Positions 26,400 to 35,444 of a DNA stretch of 64,000 nt are shown in pieces. The stretch is from Jejuia pallidilutea. Its GTDB lineage: Bacteria; Bacteroidota; Bacteroidia; Flavobacteriales; Flavobacteriaceae. The notes under the pieces were generated by a model. It had not been told where the DNA came from. It searched no databases and saw only the letters and a list, made by a program, of their open reading frames with translations. The stretch spans positions 310,001-374,000 of the forward strand of contig NZ_PVEO01000003.1 of the NCBI RefSeq assembly GCF_002973595.1, given 5' to 3'. Numbering within the stretch: the first letter of the stretch is position 1; each line of letters opens with the position of its first letter. A program made the position numbers and the translations under genes.

Positions 26400-26944
26400 T
26401 GAATATTATAGAAACTAAATTAAAAGGCTGTTTAATTATAGAACCAGTAGTTTTTGAGGATCAAAGAGGATATTTTTTTGAAAGTTTTAACCAAAAGGTG
26501 TTTAATGAATTAACGGGCAATAATATAAATTTTATTCAAGACAACGAATCTTTTTCATTCAAGGGCGTTTTAAGAGGGCTCCATTTTCAGCGTGGTGAAC
26601 ATGCCCAAGCAAAATTAGTTCGTGTTATAAAAGGGAAGGTGTTAGATATAGCCGTTGATATTAGAAAAGGCTCTTCAACATTTGGGCAACATGTGTCTGT
26701 AGAATTATCAGGAGAAAACAAGAAACAATTTTTTGTTCCAAGAGGTTTTGCTCATGGTTTTATCGTTTTAAGTGATACGGTTTTATTTTCATATAAATGT
26801 GATAATTTTTACAACAAGGCCTCAGAGAGCGGTATTATCTATTCAGATCCTAGCTTAGATATAAATTGGGTTTTAAAAAACCAAGAGTTTATTATATCCG
26901 AAAAGGATAAAATGCTCCCAACCATTGATAAGTTAGAGCTATGA
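26399..26944 (+). CDS. rfbC: dTDP-4-dehydrorhamnose 3,5-epimerase
   Basis: The 181-residue cupin-fold enzyme performs step 3 of dTDP-rhamnose synthesis. It carries 'DQRGYFFESFN', 'QDNESFSFKGVLRGLHFQ' with the catalytic His, the Asp in 'VLDIAVDIRKGSSTFG' and 'FFVPRGFAHGFIVLS'. Length is normal. It overlaps rfbA by one base and rfbD by four (ATGA). Confidence 0.97.
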   Translation: MNIIETKLKGCLIIEPVVFEDQRGYFFESFNQKVFNELTGNNINFIQDNESFSFKGVLRGLHFQRGEHAQAKLVRVIKGKVLDIAVDIRKGSSTFGQHVSVELSGENKKQFFVPRGFAHGFIVLSDTVLFSYKCDNFYNKASESGIIYSDPSLDINWVLKNQEFIISEKDKMLPTIDKLEL

Positions 26945-27798
26945 CCAATATTTTAGTTACAGGAGGAAACGGTCAATTGGCGAACTCTATTAAAGATTTA
27001 GAGTTTAATCACTCCGACTTAAATTTTATATATACTGATTTTTTAGAGTTAGATATTTGTGACTTAAATCAAGTAAAAAAGTTTTTTAAAAGACAAAGCA
27101 AAACTATTCATTACTGCATAAATTGTGCGGCTTATACAGCTGTGGACAAAGCTGAAACTGAAACTAAAAACGCTTTTAAAATAAATGTAGAAGGAGCAAA
27201 AAACTTAGCTTTGGCCTGTCTAGAACACAATGTAAACTTAATACATATATCAACAGATTTCGTGTTTGACGGGAAAAGTGATAAACCCTACGTTGAAACA
27301 GACAAAGCTAACCCTGTAAGCGTATATGGAGAAACAAAACTAAAAGGCGAATTAGAAATTAAAAAAATTTTAGAAAATTTTTTTATTATTAGAACCTCTT
27401 GGCTGTATTCAGAACACGGTAATAACTTCATGAAAACCATGCTAAGATTAGCTAAAGATAAAGATGTTTTGAATATTGTTGGAGATCAAATTGGAACACC
27501 AACATATGCTAAGGATTTAGCCGAGGTTATTTATGAAATCATTATATCCAAAAACACAGAATTTGGTGTGTATCATTACAGCAATGAAGGAGTAGCAAGT
27601 TGGTACGATTTTGCAAAAGAAATTTTTGAGATTAAACAAATAAGAATCAAAGTAAACGCCATTAATACAGAAGATTACCCTACGCCAGCAAAACGCCCAA
27701 AATTTAGCGTACTGGATAAGTCAAAAGTTAAAGCGTTACTAAGTTTTGAAATCCCACATTGGAGAGACAGTCTAAAAAAAGCCATTTTGAATTATTAA
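26941..27798 (+). CDS. rfbD: dTDP-4-dehydrorhamnose reductase
   Basis: The 285-residue SDR enzyme makes dTDP-L-rhamnose, the last step. It shows 'VTGGNGQLANSIKDL' (~5-19), 'NCAAYTAVDKAE' (~60-71), 'STDFVFDGKSDKPY' and the catalytic 'YGETKLKGE'. The C-terminal 'PTPAKRPKFSVLDKSKV' is typical of RmlD. It closes the rfbBACD block; about 210 bp of non-coding DNA with a fresh promoter follows. Confidence 0.97.
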   Translation: MTNILVTGGNGQLANSIKDLEFNHSDLNFIYTDFLELDICDLNQVKKFFKRQSKTIHYCINCAAYTAVDKAETETKNAFKINVEGAKNLALACLEHNVNLIHISTDFVFDGKSDKPYVETDKANPVSVYGETKLKGELEIKKILENFFIIRTSWLYSEHGNNFMKTMLRLAKDKDVLNIVGDQIGTPTYAKDLAEVIYEIIISKNTEFGVYHYSNEGVASWYDFAKEIFEIKQIRIKVNAINTEDYPTPAKRPKFSVLDKSKVKALLSFEIPHWRDSLKKAILNY

Positions 27799-27922
27799 TA
27801 TATGTTTTGTAAAAATTTTACTGAATTTTAGTTTTAAAAACACCTACAAAAAAATCTTTAAGAAAGAGTAAGGATAAATTAAACACACTAACAAACGTTG
27901 TACCTTCTTTAAATATATTTCA

Positions 27923-27954
27923 TTTGATTGAACCTGCAAAAAGCGTTACATTTG
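27923..27954 (+). promoter_or_regulatory. Promoter (TTTG, 20-bp spacer, TACATTTG) for the internal lipoprotein gene
   Basis: TTTG at 27923-27926 and TACATTTG at 27947-27954 are separated by 20 bp, the best -33/-7 pair in the window. It drives the lipoprotein gene and possibly the pse genes after it. Confidence 0.7.
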
Positions 27955-28028
27955 TGGCTTTATAAAGTTAGTTTTGTCATATCAGTAAAACTTCAATTAT
28001 TAATAAAATGATTATACTTAAAAAGCCC

Positions 28029-28580
28029 ATGAAAAAAATAATCATGATAGCAATTATGTTTTTATGTGTACTAACTAGTTGTAAAAACCGTGAAAATAAA
28101 ACTCCAGAAGATAATGTAGAAACCAAGGAGGTTTTATCAGTTGATAAATTCACGGTAGTTCTAAGAGGAATAATTACTAAAGATGATAATTTTCAAGTTT
28201 TCTATACAGAATATGAAGGAGATGTTCATACTGAAGCAAAATCTGTTGTAGCAAAAGTATTTCCAAGTGATGATGAACAGGATATTACATTTGAACTTCC
28301 AAAAAAAGTATATCCAATGAATTTAAGAATTGATCTAGGAAATAATATAAAACAGGAATCAATAACTATAAACGAATTGATTTTTAAATATAAGAAAGGG
28401 GATTATCGAATTAACAGTAAAGAATTAAATAAATATTTTACGTTCAATAAAGGTATTGAAATGTTATCCGATTCAATAACGTTTAAATTAAAACCAATTT
28501 CTTATCAAGGCATTGAAAAGCACGATCCATATATGGTGGGTAATAAAAGCTTTATAGATATGTTAACCGTAGAATTATAA
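28029..28580 (+). CDS. Hypothetical lipoprotein in the polysaccharide locus
   Basis: The 183-residue product starts with a lysine-led hydrophobic signal and lipobox Leu-Thr-Ser-Cys (Cys at ~18). An ATG seven codons upstream (28008) is also possible, but the later one fits a normal signal peptide better. The mature part is beta-rich: 'FQVFYTEYEG', then 'YPMNLRIDLGNN' and 'SITINELIFKYKKGDYRINS'. This pattern of 'LRIDLG' followed by two beta segments recalls sugar-binding jelly-roll modules fused to membrane glycosyltransferases, and resembles the N-terminal domain of the product at 39355. Function unknown; surface-glycan binding or assembly is a guess. It has its own promoter between rfbD and pseB. 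Confidence 0.75.
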   Translation: MKKIIMIAIMFLCVLTSCKNRENKTPEDNVETKEVLSVDKFTVVLRGIITKDDNFQVFYTEYEGDVHTEAKSVVAKVFPSDDEQDITFELPKKVYPMNLRIDLGNNIKQESITINELIFKYKKGDYRINSKELNKYFTFNKGIEMLSDSITFKLKPISYQGIEKHDPYMVGNKSFIDMLTVEL

Positions 28581-28694
28581 TTCTTAAATAGAAGAATCAA
28601 AAAAGAAATCAAAATTAATAAATAATCTTGTTTGCAGTTAGAAAGTGTTTTTTTGAACTTAACTTTACTACTCTAACTAATAAAAAAATACTAT

Positions 28695-29711
28695 ATGTTC
28701 AACTTGAAAGGAAAATCTATCTTAATAACTGGAGGAACTGGTTCTTTAGGAAAAGCACTAACAAGCCATATTTTAAAAAATAATCCAGAAATAAGAAGGC
28801 TAATAATATATTCTAGAGATGAACAAAAACAATTCCAGATGGCTCAGGAGTATCCTGATACCAAATATCCTCAAATACGCTACTTTATTGGCGATGTAAG
28901 AGACAAGGAGCGCTTGGTAAGGGCTTTTCAAGGGGTAGATTATGTAATTCATGCTGCAGCGATGAAACACGTTCATATTGCAGAATATAACCCTGATGAA
29001 TGTATTAAGACCAATATTGGAGGTGCAGAAAATGTAGTTGAAGCCTGTTTTAAGACAAAAGTTCAGCGTGTTGTAGCGCTTTCTACAGATAAGGCATGTG
29101 CTCCAATTAATTTATATGGTGCCACCAAACTTACCTCTGATAAATTATTTATTGCGGCCAATAATATTAAAGGGGAAAACCCTATAAAATTTTCAGTAGT
29201 AAGATATGGAAATGTAATGGGGTCTAACGGTTCAGTAATACCATTTTTCATTAATAAAAAGAAAGAAGGAAAATTACCCATAACAGACCCTAATATGACA
29301 AGGTTTAACATATCTCTTCAAGGAGGTGTTGATATGGTGATGCATGCCCTAGAGCACGCATGGGGCGGCGAGCTTTTTGTACCTAAAATACCATCGTATA
29401 AAATTATGGATGTGGCCAATGCCATTGGTCCAGAATGCGAAAAGCCTATTGTAGGCATAAGGCCTGGGGAAAAAGTACACGAAGAAATGATAACCCCTTC
29501 GGATGCTTTCTATACTTATGATTTGGGTAAGTATTACACTATTTTACCAGCAACTCATAGCTGGAAATTAGATGATTACATTAAAACATTCAATGCCAGA
29601 AAAGTAAATTTAGGATTTAGCTATAATTCTGGAGACAATACAGAATGGGAGACAATAGATACATTAAGAAGTTTGATAAAGGAACACGTAGACAGTAATT
29701 TTAAAGCCTAA
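28695..29711 (+). CDS. pseB: UDP-N-acetylglucosamine 4,6-dehydratase (inverting), PseB
   Basis: The 338-residue SDR enzyme starts CMP-pseudaminic acid synthesis by dehydrating and C5-epimerising UDP-GlcNAc. It has 'ILITGGTGSLGKALTSHIL' (~8-26), 'HAAAMKHVHIAEYNP' and 'STDKACAPINLYGATK', where Asp/Lys and Tyr/Lys form the active site characteristic of the FlaA1/PseB type. Length is standard. The stop shares one base with the pseC start. The pse genes follow in the order B-C-F-G/H-I. Confidence 0.95.
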   Translation: MFNLKGKSILITGGTGSLGKALTSHILKNNPEIRRLIIYSRDEQKQFQMAQEYPDTKYPQIRYFIGDVRDKERLVRAFQGVDYVIHAAAMKHVHIAEYNPDECIKTNIGGAENVVEACFKTKVQRVVALSTDKACAPINLYGATKLTSDKLFIAANNIKGENPIKFSVVRYGNVMGSNGSVIPFFINKKKEGKLPITDPNMTRFNISLQGGVDMVMHALEHAWGGELFVPKIPSYKIMDVANAIGPECEKPIVGIRPGEKVHEEMITPSDAFYTYDLGKYYTILPATHSWKLDDYIKTFNARKVNLGFSYNSGDNTEWETIDTLRSLIKEHVDSNFKA

Positions 29712-30856
29712 TGCGAGCAATACCTTACGGAAGACAGCACATAGACGAAAAGGACATTGATGCCGTAGTATCTACCCTTAAAGCAGATTTTTTAACTCAA
29801 GGTCCAAAAGTTAAGGAGTTTGAAGATAAGTTTGCTGAATATGTTGGTGCCAAATATGCTGTTGCAGTAAATAATGCAACATCTGGTTTACATATAGCTG
29901 TTTCAGCTTTAGGCCTAAAACCGGGAGAACGCGTAATTACTACACCTATTACATTTGCTGCCTCTGCAAATTGTGTACGCTTTGTAGGTGGCGAAGTATG
30001 GTTTGCAGATATAGATCCAGACACTTATTTACTGTCTCTAGAAAGTACAAAGAAGCTTATTGAGAGTAAACCAAAAGGTTTTTTTAAAGGGATAATTCCA
30101 GTAGATTTTGCTGGATTGCCAGTAAACCTAGAGAAATTTAGGGAACTGGCCAACGCGCACAATCTTTGGGTTATTGAAGATGCATGTCATGCCCCAGGTG
30201 GATATTTTATTGATTCCAAGGGTGATAAACACATGTGCGGAAACGCTAATTATGCCAATATTGGGGTGTTTTCTTTTCACCCTGTTAAGCATATTGCCTG
30301 TGGAGAGGGCGGTATGGTTACCACAAATTCAGAAGCACTCTATAAAAAATTAGCATCATTACGAACCCATGGTATTACCAAAGATAACATGAGTGAAAAC
30401 CATGGCGGTTGGTTCTACGAAATGCAAGAATTGGGATACAACTACAGGTTGACCGATATACAATCTGCCTTGGGCATAACGCAGTTAGCTAAAAACAATA
30501 AAGGGGTTGCTCGAAGAAACGAAATAGCAAACACCTATAAAAAGGCTTTTAAAGGGAAAATAAAATATCAAGATTTGCCCAAAGGCGCCTATAACGCCCA
30601 TCATTTGTTTGTTATAGAAGTAGAGGACAGAAAAGGACTGTACGATTTTTTAAGAACACAGCATATTTATGCGCAAATACATTACATACCTGTACATAAA
30701 TTGCCCTATTATAAAGATATTGGATATGAAAGTGCAGCTTTGAGAAATTCTGAAACGTATTATTCTAAATGTATTAGCTTGCCCATGTACCCTAGCTTAA
30801 CAGATGAAGAACAAGGATTTGTAATAGAGAAAGTATTATCGTTTGTAAATGGGTAA
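29711..30856 (+). CDS. pseC: UDP-4-amino-4,6-dideoxy-N-acetyl-beta-L-altrosamine transaminase, PseC
   Basis: The 381-residue PLP-dependent DegT/DnrJ/EryC1 aminotransferase carries out step 2 of pseudaminic acid synthesis. The N-terminus 'IPYGRQHIDEKDIDAVVSTL' is typical of PseC. The PLP Lys is in 'FSFHPVKHIACGEGGMVTT' (~194-212), and 'NYRLTDIQSALGITQL' is present. It overlaps pseB by one base and pseF by 8 bp. Confidence 0.95.
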   Translation: MRAIPYGRQHIDEKDIDAVVSTLKADFLTQGPKVKEFEDKFAEYVGAKYAVAVNNATSGLHIAVSALGLKPGERVITTPITFAASANCVRFVGGEVWFADIDPDTYLLSLESTKKLIESKPKGFFKGIIPVDFAGLPVNLEKFRELANAHNLWVIEDACHAPGGYFIDSKGDKHMCGNANYANIGVFSFHPVKHIACGEGGMVTTNSEALYKKLASLRTHGITKDNMSENHGGWFYEMQELGYNYRLTDIQSALGITQLAKNNKGVARRNEIANTYKKAFKGKIKYQDLPKGAYNAHHLFVIEVEDRKGLYDFLRTQHIYAQIHYIPVHKLPYYKDIGYESAALRNSETYYSKCISLPMYPSLTDEEQGFVIEKVLSFVNG

Positions 30857-31553
30857 TTTGGCAATAATTCCAGCGAGAGGTGGTAGTAAGCGTATACCTA
30901 AAAAAAACATTAAGTCTTTTTTAGGCACACCAATTATTGCATATTCAATTATATCTGCCATACAAAGTAGTTTATTTGATGAGGTGATGGTATCAACCGA
31001 TGATGATGAAATTGCCAAAATAGCTTTGCAGTATGGTGCTAAAGTGCCTTTTTTAAGAAGCAAGACCAATGCCAACGATTATGCGGTTTTAGCAGATGTA
31101 ATAGAAGAAGTGGTCTTACAATATAAAGCAAATAACAAAACATTCAATAATGTATGCTGTATTTTGCCTACTGCACCTTTTATAACACCAACTAAAATTA
31201 CTGATGGTTATAATACACTTTTAAAGAATAGTTTTGATAGTGTTTTTCCCGTGCTTGAGTTTTCGTTTCCAATACAGCGTTCACTAAAAATAGAAAACCA
31301 TAAAGTAGAAATGGTATGGCATGAGTTTATGAACTCTAGATCACAAGATTTAAAACCGCGTTATCATGATGCTGGCCAGTTTTATTGGATTAAAATATCG
31401 TCTTTTATGAAAGAAAAAAAATTATTTACATCTAACTCGGGCGCTTTAATCATATCTGAACTTCATGCTCAGGACATAGATACGGAAACCGATTGGAAAT
31501 TAGCTGAAATTAAATATAAATTGATGCTCAATGCGCAAAAAAATAATATTTAG
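30849..31553 (+). CDS. pseF: Pseudaminic acid cytidylyltransferase, PseF
   Basis: The 234-residue enzyme activates pseudaminic acid with CTP. It begins with the CMP-sugar synthetase loop 'IIPARGGSKRIPKKNIKSF' (~5-23), followed by 'VMVSTDDDEIAKIA' and 'PTAPFITP'. The 'HDAGQFYWI' segment is typical of PseF. It overlaps pseC by 8 bp and the PseG-PseH fusion by 23 bp, so translation is coupled. Confidence 0.94.
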   Translation: MGNLAIIPARGGSKRIPKKNIKSFLGTPIIAYSIISAIQSSLFDEVMVSTDDDEIAKIALQYGAKVPFLRSKTNANDYAVLADVIEEVVLQYKANNKTFNNVCCILPTAPFITPTKITDGYNTLLKNSFDSVFPVLEFSFPIQRSLKIENHKVEMVWHEFMNSRSQDLKPRYHDAGQFYWIKISSFMKEKKLFTSNSGALIISELHAQDIDTETDWKLAEIKYKLMLNAQKNNI

Positions 31554-33003
31554 AGCAGATGGAAATTCTAATACAGGACTAGGGCATTTATATAGATTAT
31601 TTAGCTTAGTAGAAATTGCTAAAAACGCCTTCGATTTTGTGTTTTTAACACATGAAACCTCTACAAATGGTGTAATTCCTAAGGCATATAGCAAAGTAAT
31701 TATTCCAGAAGCCATAACAATTGCAGATGAACCTAGATGGTTAGTCGATAATTTTTTACCAGAAACACATATCATTGTTGCTGATGGTTACCAATTCACC
31801 TCTCCTTATCAGAAACAAATAAAAGAGAAAGGCTATACACTAGTATATATTGACGATTTAGTAAAAGAACACATGTATGCTGATGTGGTTATAAACCATT
31901 CGCCGTATATAAAAGAAAAAGATTATTCAAAAGAACCCTATACTAAATTAGCACTAGGCACCCAATATGCTATGTTAAGACCGCTATTTTTAGAAGAAGC
32001 AAAAAAAGTTAAAATCATAAATGTACTTGATACTGCTTTTATTTGCTTTGGAGGCGCAGACCCATACAATTTAACTTTAAAAGCAGTTAAGGGCTTATTG
32101 TTAATACCTCAAATTAAAAAGATTAACATTGTATTGGGCGGTGCTTATAATCACAATGAAATTTTTGATTTGGAAGAAGTCCATTCTGATAAATTAAAAA
32201 TATACAAGAACCTTTCAGAACAAAAGCTGATTAATGTAATGCAGCAATGTAATTTAGCTATAGCGCCAGCGAGTACTATTTTATATGAACTTTCTTGTGT
32301 TAAAATGCCTGTTTTAAGTGGGTATTATGTAGATAATCAAAAAAACATCTATAAGGGCTTATTAGAAAAAGAGACTATTATAAAAGGAGGAGATTTTAAA
32401 GCGTATGAGATTTTAGATTTTAAAGATCAGGTAAAAAGTATAATAGAAAGTAATAAAATAGATTTTTATATAGAAAATCAGCATTATCTGTTCCCTGGGA
32501 ATAGTAAAATGAATTTATTAGGAGTATTAAATCGGTTAAGTTTATCGTTTAGAAAAGCTAACGAAAGTGATATGTTGCAGGTATATAAATGGTCAAATGA
32601 CGAATCTGTACGTAAAAACTCATTTAATCCAGAATCAATAGAATTGGAAGCGCATAAAAAGTGGTTTAAAAATAAAATTCATGATAAAAACACATTATTT
32701 TTGATAGCTTTAATAAATAATAAGGCTGCAGGAGTTGTACGATATGAATTAGATCAAAATGGATCGACGATAGGGATACTGATATCAAAGGAGTATAGAG
32801 GGCAAAGGCTTGCTAGTGAGTTTTTAAAACAATCGGCAAAACTTTACTTCAAAACCAATCAACAACCTATAGTGGCTTACATAAAAAAAGAAAATATAGC
32901 ATCGGTCAAGGCCTTTAAAAAGGCAAGATATTCTTACTTTAAAGATGAAATAGTTAATGGATGTTTTAGTTTTGTGTATAAATTAGAAAAAGAGAATGTT
33001 TAA
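31531..33003 (+). CDS. Bifunctional PseG-PseH fusion (UDP-sugar hydrolase + N-acetyltransferase)
   Basis: The 490-residue product joins two enzymes usually encoded separately. Residues ~1-335 are PseG, a GT-B-like hydrolase that removes UDP: 'FRADGNSNTGLGHLYRLFSL' holds the catalytic-region GLGH His, and 'CFGGADPYNLTLKAV' and 'IAPASTILYELSCVKMP' follow. Residues ~340-490 are a GNAT domain like PseH: 'FRKANESDMLQVYKWSNDES', and the acetyl-CoA loop 'EYRGQRLASEFL'. PseH acts just before PseG, so the fusion pairs consecutive steps. It overlaps pseF by 23 bp and pseI by 8 bp. Domain order is PseG then PseH, with no visible frameshift. Confidence 0.92.
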   Translation: MRKKIIFRADGNSNTGLGHLYRLFSLVEIAKNAFDFVFLTHETSTNGVIPKAYSKVIIPEAITIADEPRWLVDNFLPETHIIVADGYQFTSPYQKQIKEKGYTLVYIDDLVKEHMYADVVINHSPYIKEKDYSKEPYTKLALGTQYAMLRPLFLEEAKKVKIINVLDTAFICFGGADPYNLTLKAVKGLLLIPQIKKINIVLGGAYNHNEIFDLEEVHSDKLKIYKNLSEQKLINVMQQCNLAIAPASTILYELSCVKMPVLSGYYVDNQKNIYKGLLEKETIIKGGDFKAYEILDFKDQVKSIIESNKIDFYIENQHYLFPGNSKMNLLGVLNRLSLSFRKANESDMLQVYKWSNDESVRKNSFNPESIELEAHKKWFKNKIHDKNTLFLIALINNKAAGVVRYELDQNGSTIGILISKEYRGQRLASEFLKQSAKLYFKTNQQPIVAYIKKENIASVKAFKKARYSYFKDEIVNGCFSFVYKLEKENV

Positions 33004-34015
33004 AGAGAATTGTTTTATAATAGCGGAGTTGTCCGCAAATCATGGTGGTAGCTTAGACATAGCCAAAGAAACTATAAGAGCAGCAAAAAGGGCTGGAGCC
33101 GATGCTATAAAACTACAAACCTATACCGCAGATACAATAACATTAAATGTAAAAAACCCGCATTTTAAAATTAAGCAAGGTACCGCTTGGGATGGGCAAT
33201 ATTTGTATGACTTGTACAAAGGAGCATCATTGCCTTGGGAATGGCACAAACCCTTGTACGATTTAGCAAAAGTAGAAGGATTGGTTTGTTTTTCGTCTCC
33301 TTTTGATACTACTGCTGTTGATTTTTTAGAAGAATTAAATACCCCAATCTACAAAGTGGCTTCATTCGAGATTACCGATATTCCCTTGATACATTATATG
33401 GCATCAAAACAAAAACCAATAATTATTTCCACAGGAATAGCTACCATTGAAGATATAGAACTTGCCATTAATACTTGCAAAAAAGTTGGAAACAACGATA
33501 TTACCATTTTAAAATGCACTTCAGCCTATCCAGCTGACCCAGAAGATGCCAACTTAAAAACAATACCTAATATAGCCGAACGTTTCGGAGTTAAATCAGG
33601 ACTTTCAGATCACACAATGGGTATTGAAGCACCAATGATAGCGGTTGCCCTTGGCGCAAAAGTAATAGAAAAACACTTTATATTAGACAAGAGTATAGGA
33701 GGGGCTGATGCCCATTTTTCATTAGATGAAGCAGAATTTAAGAAAATGGTAGATGCGGTGAGACTAACCGAAAAATTAATGGGTAGTGTAAATTACAAAA
33801 TGACCGATAAAAAGAAAAGGAGTAGGGAGTTTTCACGCTCATTATTTGTTACTAAAGATGTAAAAAAAGGCGATGTGATTACTAAAGAAAATATAAAATC
33901 TATAAGACCTGGTTATGGGTTACATCCAAAATATTATGATGATATTTTAGGAAAAACATTTTCTGAAAATATAGAAAAGGGCACACCTTTAAAATTAGGC
34001 TTTATCAATAACTAA
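32996..34015 (+). CDS. pseI: Pseudaminic acid synthase, PseI
   Basis: The 339-residue NeuB-family enzyme condenses 2,4-diacetamido-2,4,6-trideoxy-altropyranose with phosphoenolpyruvate. It has 'IIAELSANHGGSLDIAKETI' (~8-27), 'GADAIKLQTYTADTITL', and 'KVASFEITDIPLI'. 'GLSDHTMGIEAPMIAVALGA' and 'IEKHFILDKSIGG' cover the metal/PEP site. The C-terminal SAF antifreeze-like domain (~280-338, 'SLFVTKDVKKGDVITKENIK') is complete. It closes the pse series; 165 bp without recognisable features separate it from the flippase gene. Confidence 0.95.
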   Translation: MFKENCFIIAELSANHGGSLDIAKETIRAAKRAGADAIKLQTYTADTITLNVKNPHFKIKQGTAWDGQYLYDLYKGASLPWEWHKPLYDLAKVEGLVCFSSPFDTTAVDFLEELNTPIYKVASFEITDIPLIHYMASKQKPIIISTGIATIEDIELAINTCKKVGNNDITILKCTSAYPADPEDANLKTIPNIAERFGVKSGLSDHTMGIEAPMIAVALGAKVIEKHFILDKSIGGADAHFSLDEAEFKKMVDAVRLTEKLMGSVNYKMTDKKKRSREFSRSLFVTKDVKKGDVITKENIKSIRPGYGLHPKYYDDILGKTFSENIEKGTPLKLGFINN

Positions 34016-34180
34016 TGTATATACAAGAAACCATAAAAGTTTAAAGAAACTAGGAAATAACTTATAGGTGTTTAATACTTTTATAGAAAAGAAGGGTGAA
34101 GTTCATACACTAAACTTTGGTCTTTAAATTCTAAAAACACAATAAGGGAACTAAAAGCAGCAGTACTAAAGTTACAAAAT

Positions 34181-35422
34181 TTGAAATTAAATAAAAGCCT
34201 TTTAAAGTCTAATAAAAAGTTATTGTCTTTTATGGCATTGAGCTATTTTGACAAAGCCATTATTTTTTTACTTCCATTACTTGTTTTATATCTTTTTGGA
34301 GAGAAAGAGATATATGTATCTATAGAATATATATATTCAATAACCATTGTAGCTATTCCGTTACTAGATTTAGGATTATCGGGCTATTTTTTTTACGCGT
34401 ACAGAGAAGCAGATAATAAAAATGAGGTTTTAGAAGTATTTACTAATTTTTTTAAGAGATTATATATACTTATTGGGTTCGTGGGACTTATTTTTATTGC
34501 GGTACATTATCTTGTTTTTCCATTTGAAAATCTAATATTATTTATAGTATATAGAGTATTATTTGTTTTAGCAACTACTTTTTTAGCCTCTTATTTTAGA
34601 TTAATTAATAAACCACAAAAAGTTGTTTTTATAACTATACTTTCAAATACATTGTCATTATTATTTTTATTTTTTTATTTTTTTTTAAATTATGATTTCT
34701 CACTATGGTTAATATTTATAGGGCAAATACTGTTTTCTAGTATTTATTTTTTTAAATGTTTAAAAGATGTATTAGTTAGTATAAATAAAAAACTAAAAGT
34801 ATTATATACAGCCAAGATATTAAAGGACACAATTCTATTTTCATGGCCAAACATAATTCAAACATTTTTGCTACTATATATTTCTAATTATGGAAAAATA
34901 AATGCATTAACAAAAATGCCAATTGATGATGGAGTTTTGTTATCATTAGTACAACGTTTTTCAATGCTTATATTCTTAACTCATTCCTCTGTCTGGGCTT
35001 TTTTGGTTAAAGATATTTATGTCGAAAAGAATGTATTACATATAAGAAAAAGTATTTTATATAAATATCTAATTCTACTTTCTTTCGCTCTTTTTATGGT
35101 GGTCATAATTGCAAGTTTCCTCCTCTCTTACAATTATGTAGGGAATAGCCTTTACAGATCGCTTAAAATCTCCTTTTTAATTATTGGGCAAACATTTTTA
35201 GGCTGTATTTATGCCTATCTTGAAGTTCATTACGGACGAGAAAATAAAAACATTATAAAATTGTACTTAGCTATTTTTGGAGCTTTGATATTTGTGACAA
35301 TATTAGTTTTATTACAAATAGATTTCTTAGAAAGAATATCAATTGCTATGTTTGCTAGCACATTAGTTTCTCTATTACTAAGTATGTTTATTCTCTACAA
35401 GAGGAATTATAAAATGGTTTAA
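34181..35422 (+). CDS. Wzx-like oligosaccharide flippase
   Basis: The 413-residue product is almost entirely hydrophobic, with about 10-12 membrane helices separated by short basic loops. The early 'LSYFDKAIIFLLPLLVLYLF' resembles the first helix of polysaccharide biosynthesis (MATE/MOP) exporters. By layout and context it should flip undecaprenyl-linked repeat units across the inner membrane. The start is TTG; the next Met is residue 18 (34232). It contains a T9 tract at 34678-34686 and a T7 tract just before it. Sequence similarity among Wzx proteins is low, so the call rests mainly on topology and position. Confidence 0.7.
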   Translation: MKLNKSLLKSNKKLLSFMALSYFDKAIIFLLPLLVLYLFGEKEIYVSIEYIYSITIVAIPLLDLGLSGYFFYAYREADNKNEVLEVFTNFFKRLYILIGFVGLIFIAVHYLVFPFENLILFIVYRVLFVLATTFLASYFRLINKPQKVVFITILSNTLSLLFLFFYFFLNYDFSLWLIFIGQILFSSIYFFKCLKDVLVSINKKLKVLYTAKILKDTILFSWPNIIQTFLLLYISNYGKINALTKMPIDDGVLLSLVQRFSMLIFLTHSSVWAFLVKDIYVEKNVLHIRKSILYKYLILLSFALFMVVIIASFLLSYNYVGNSLYRSLKISFLIIGQTFLGCIYAYLEVHYGRENKNIIKLYLAIFGALIFVTILVLLQIDFLERISIAMFASTLVSLLLSMFILYKRNYKMV

Positions 35423-35444
35423 TAAGCACATTACAAAAAAAAGA

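Noticed and set aside
28581-28605. Hairpin ATTCTT...AAGAAT after the internal lipoprotein gene
   Set aside because: The stem is only 6 bp and A/T-rich, and it is followed by A residues, not T, so it is unlikely to end transcription.
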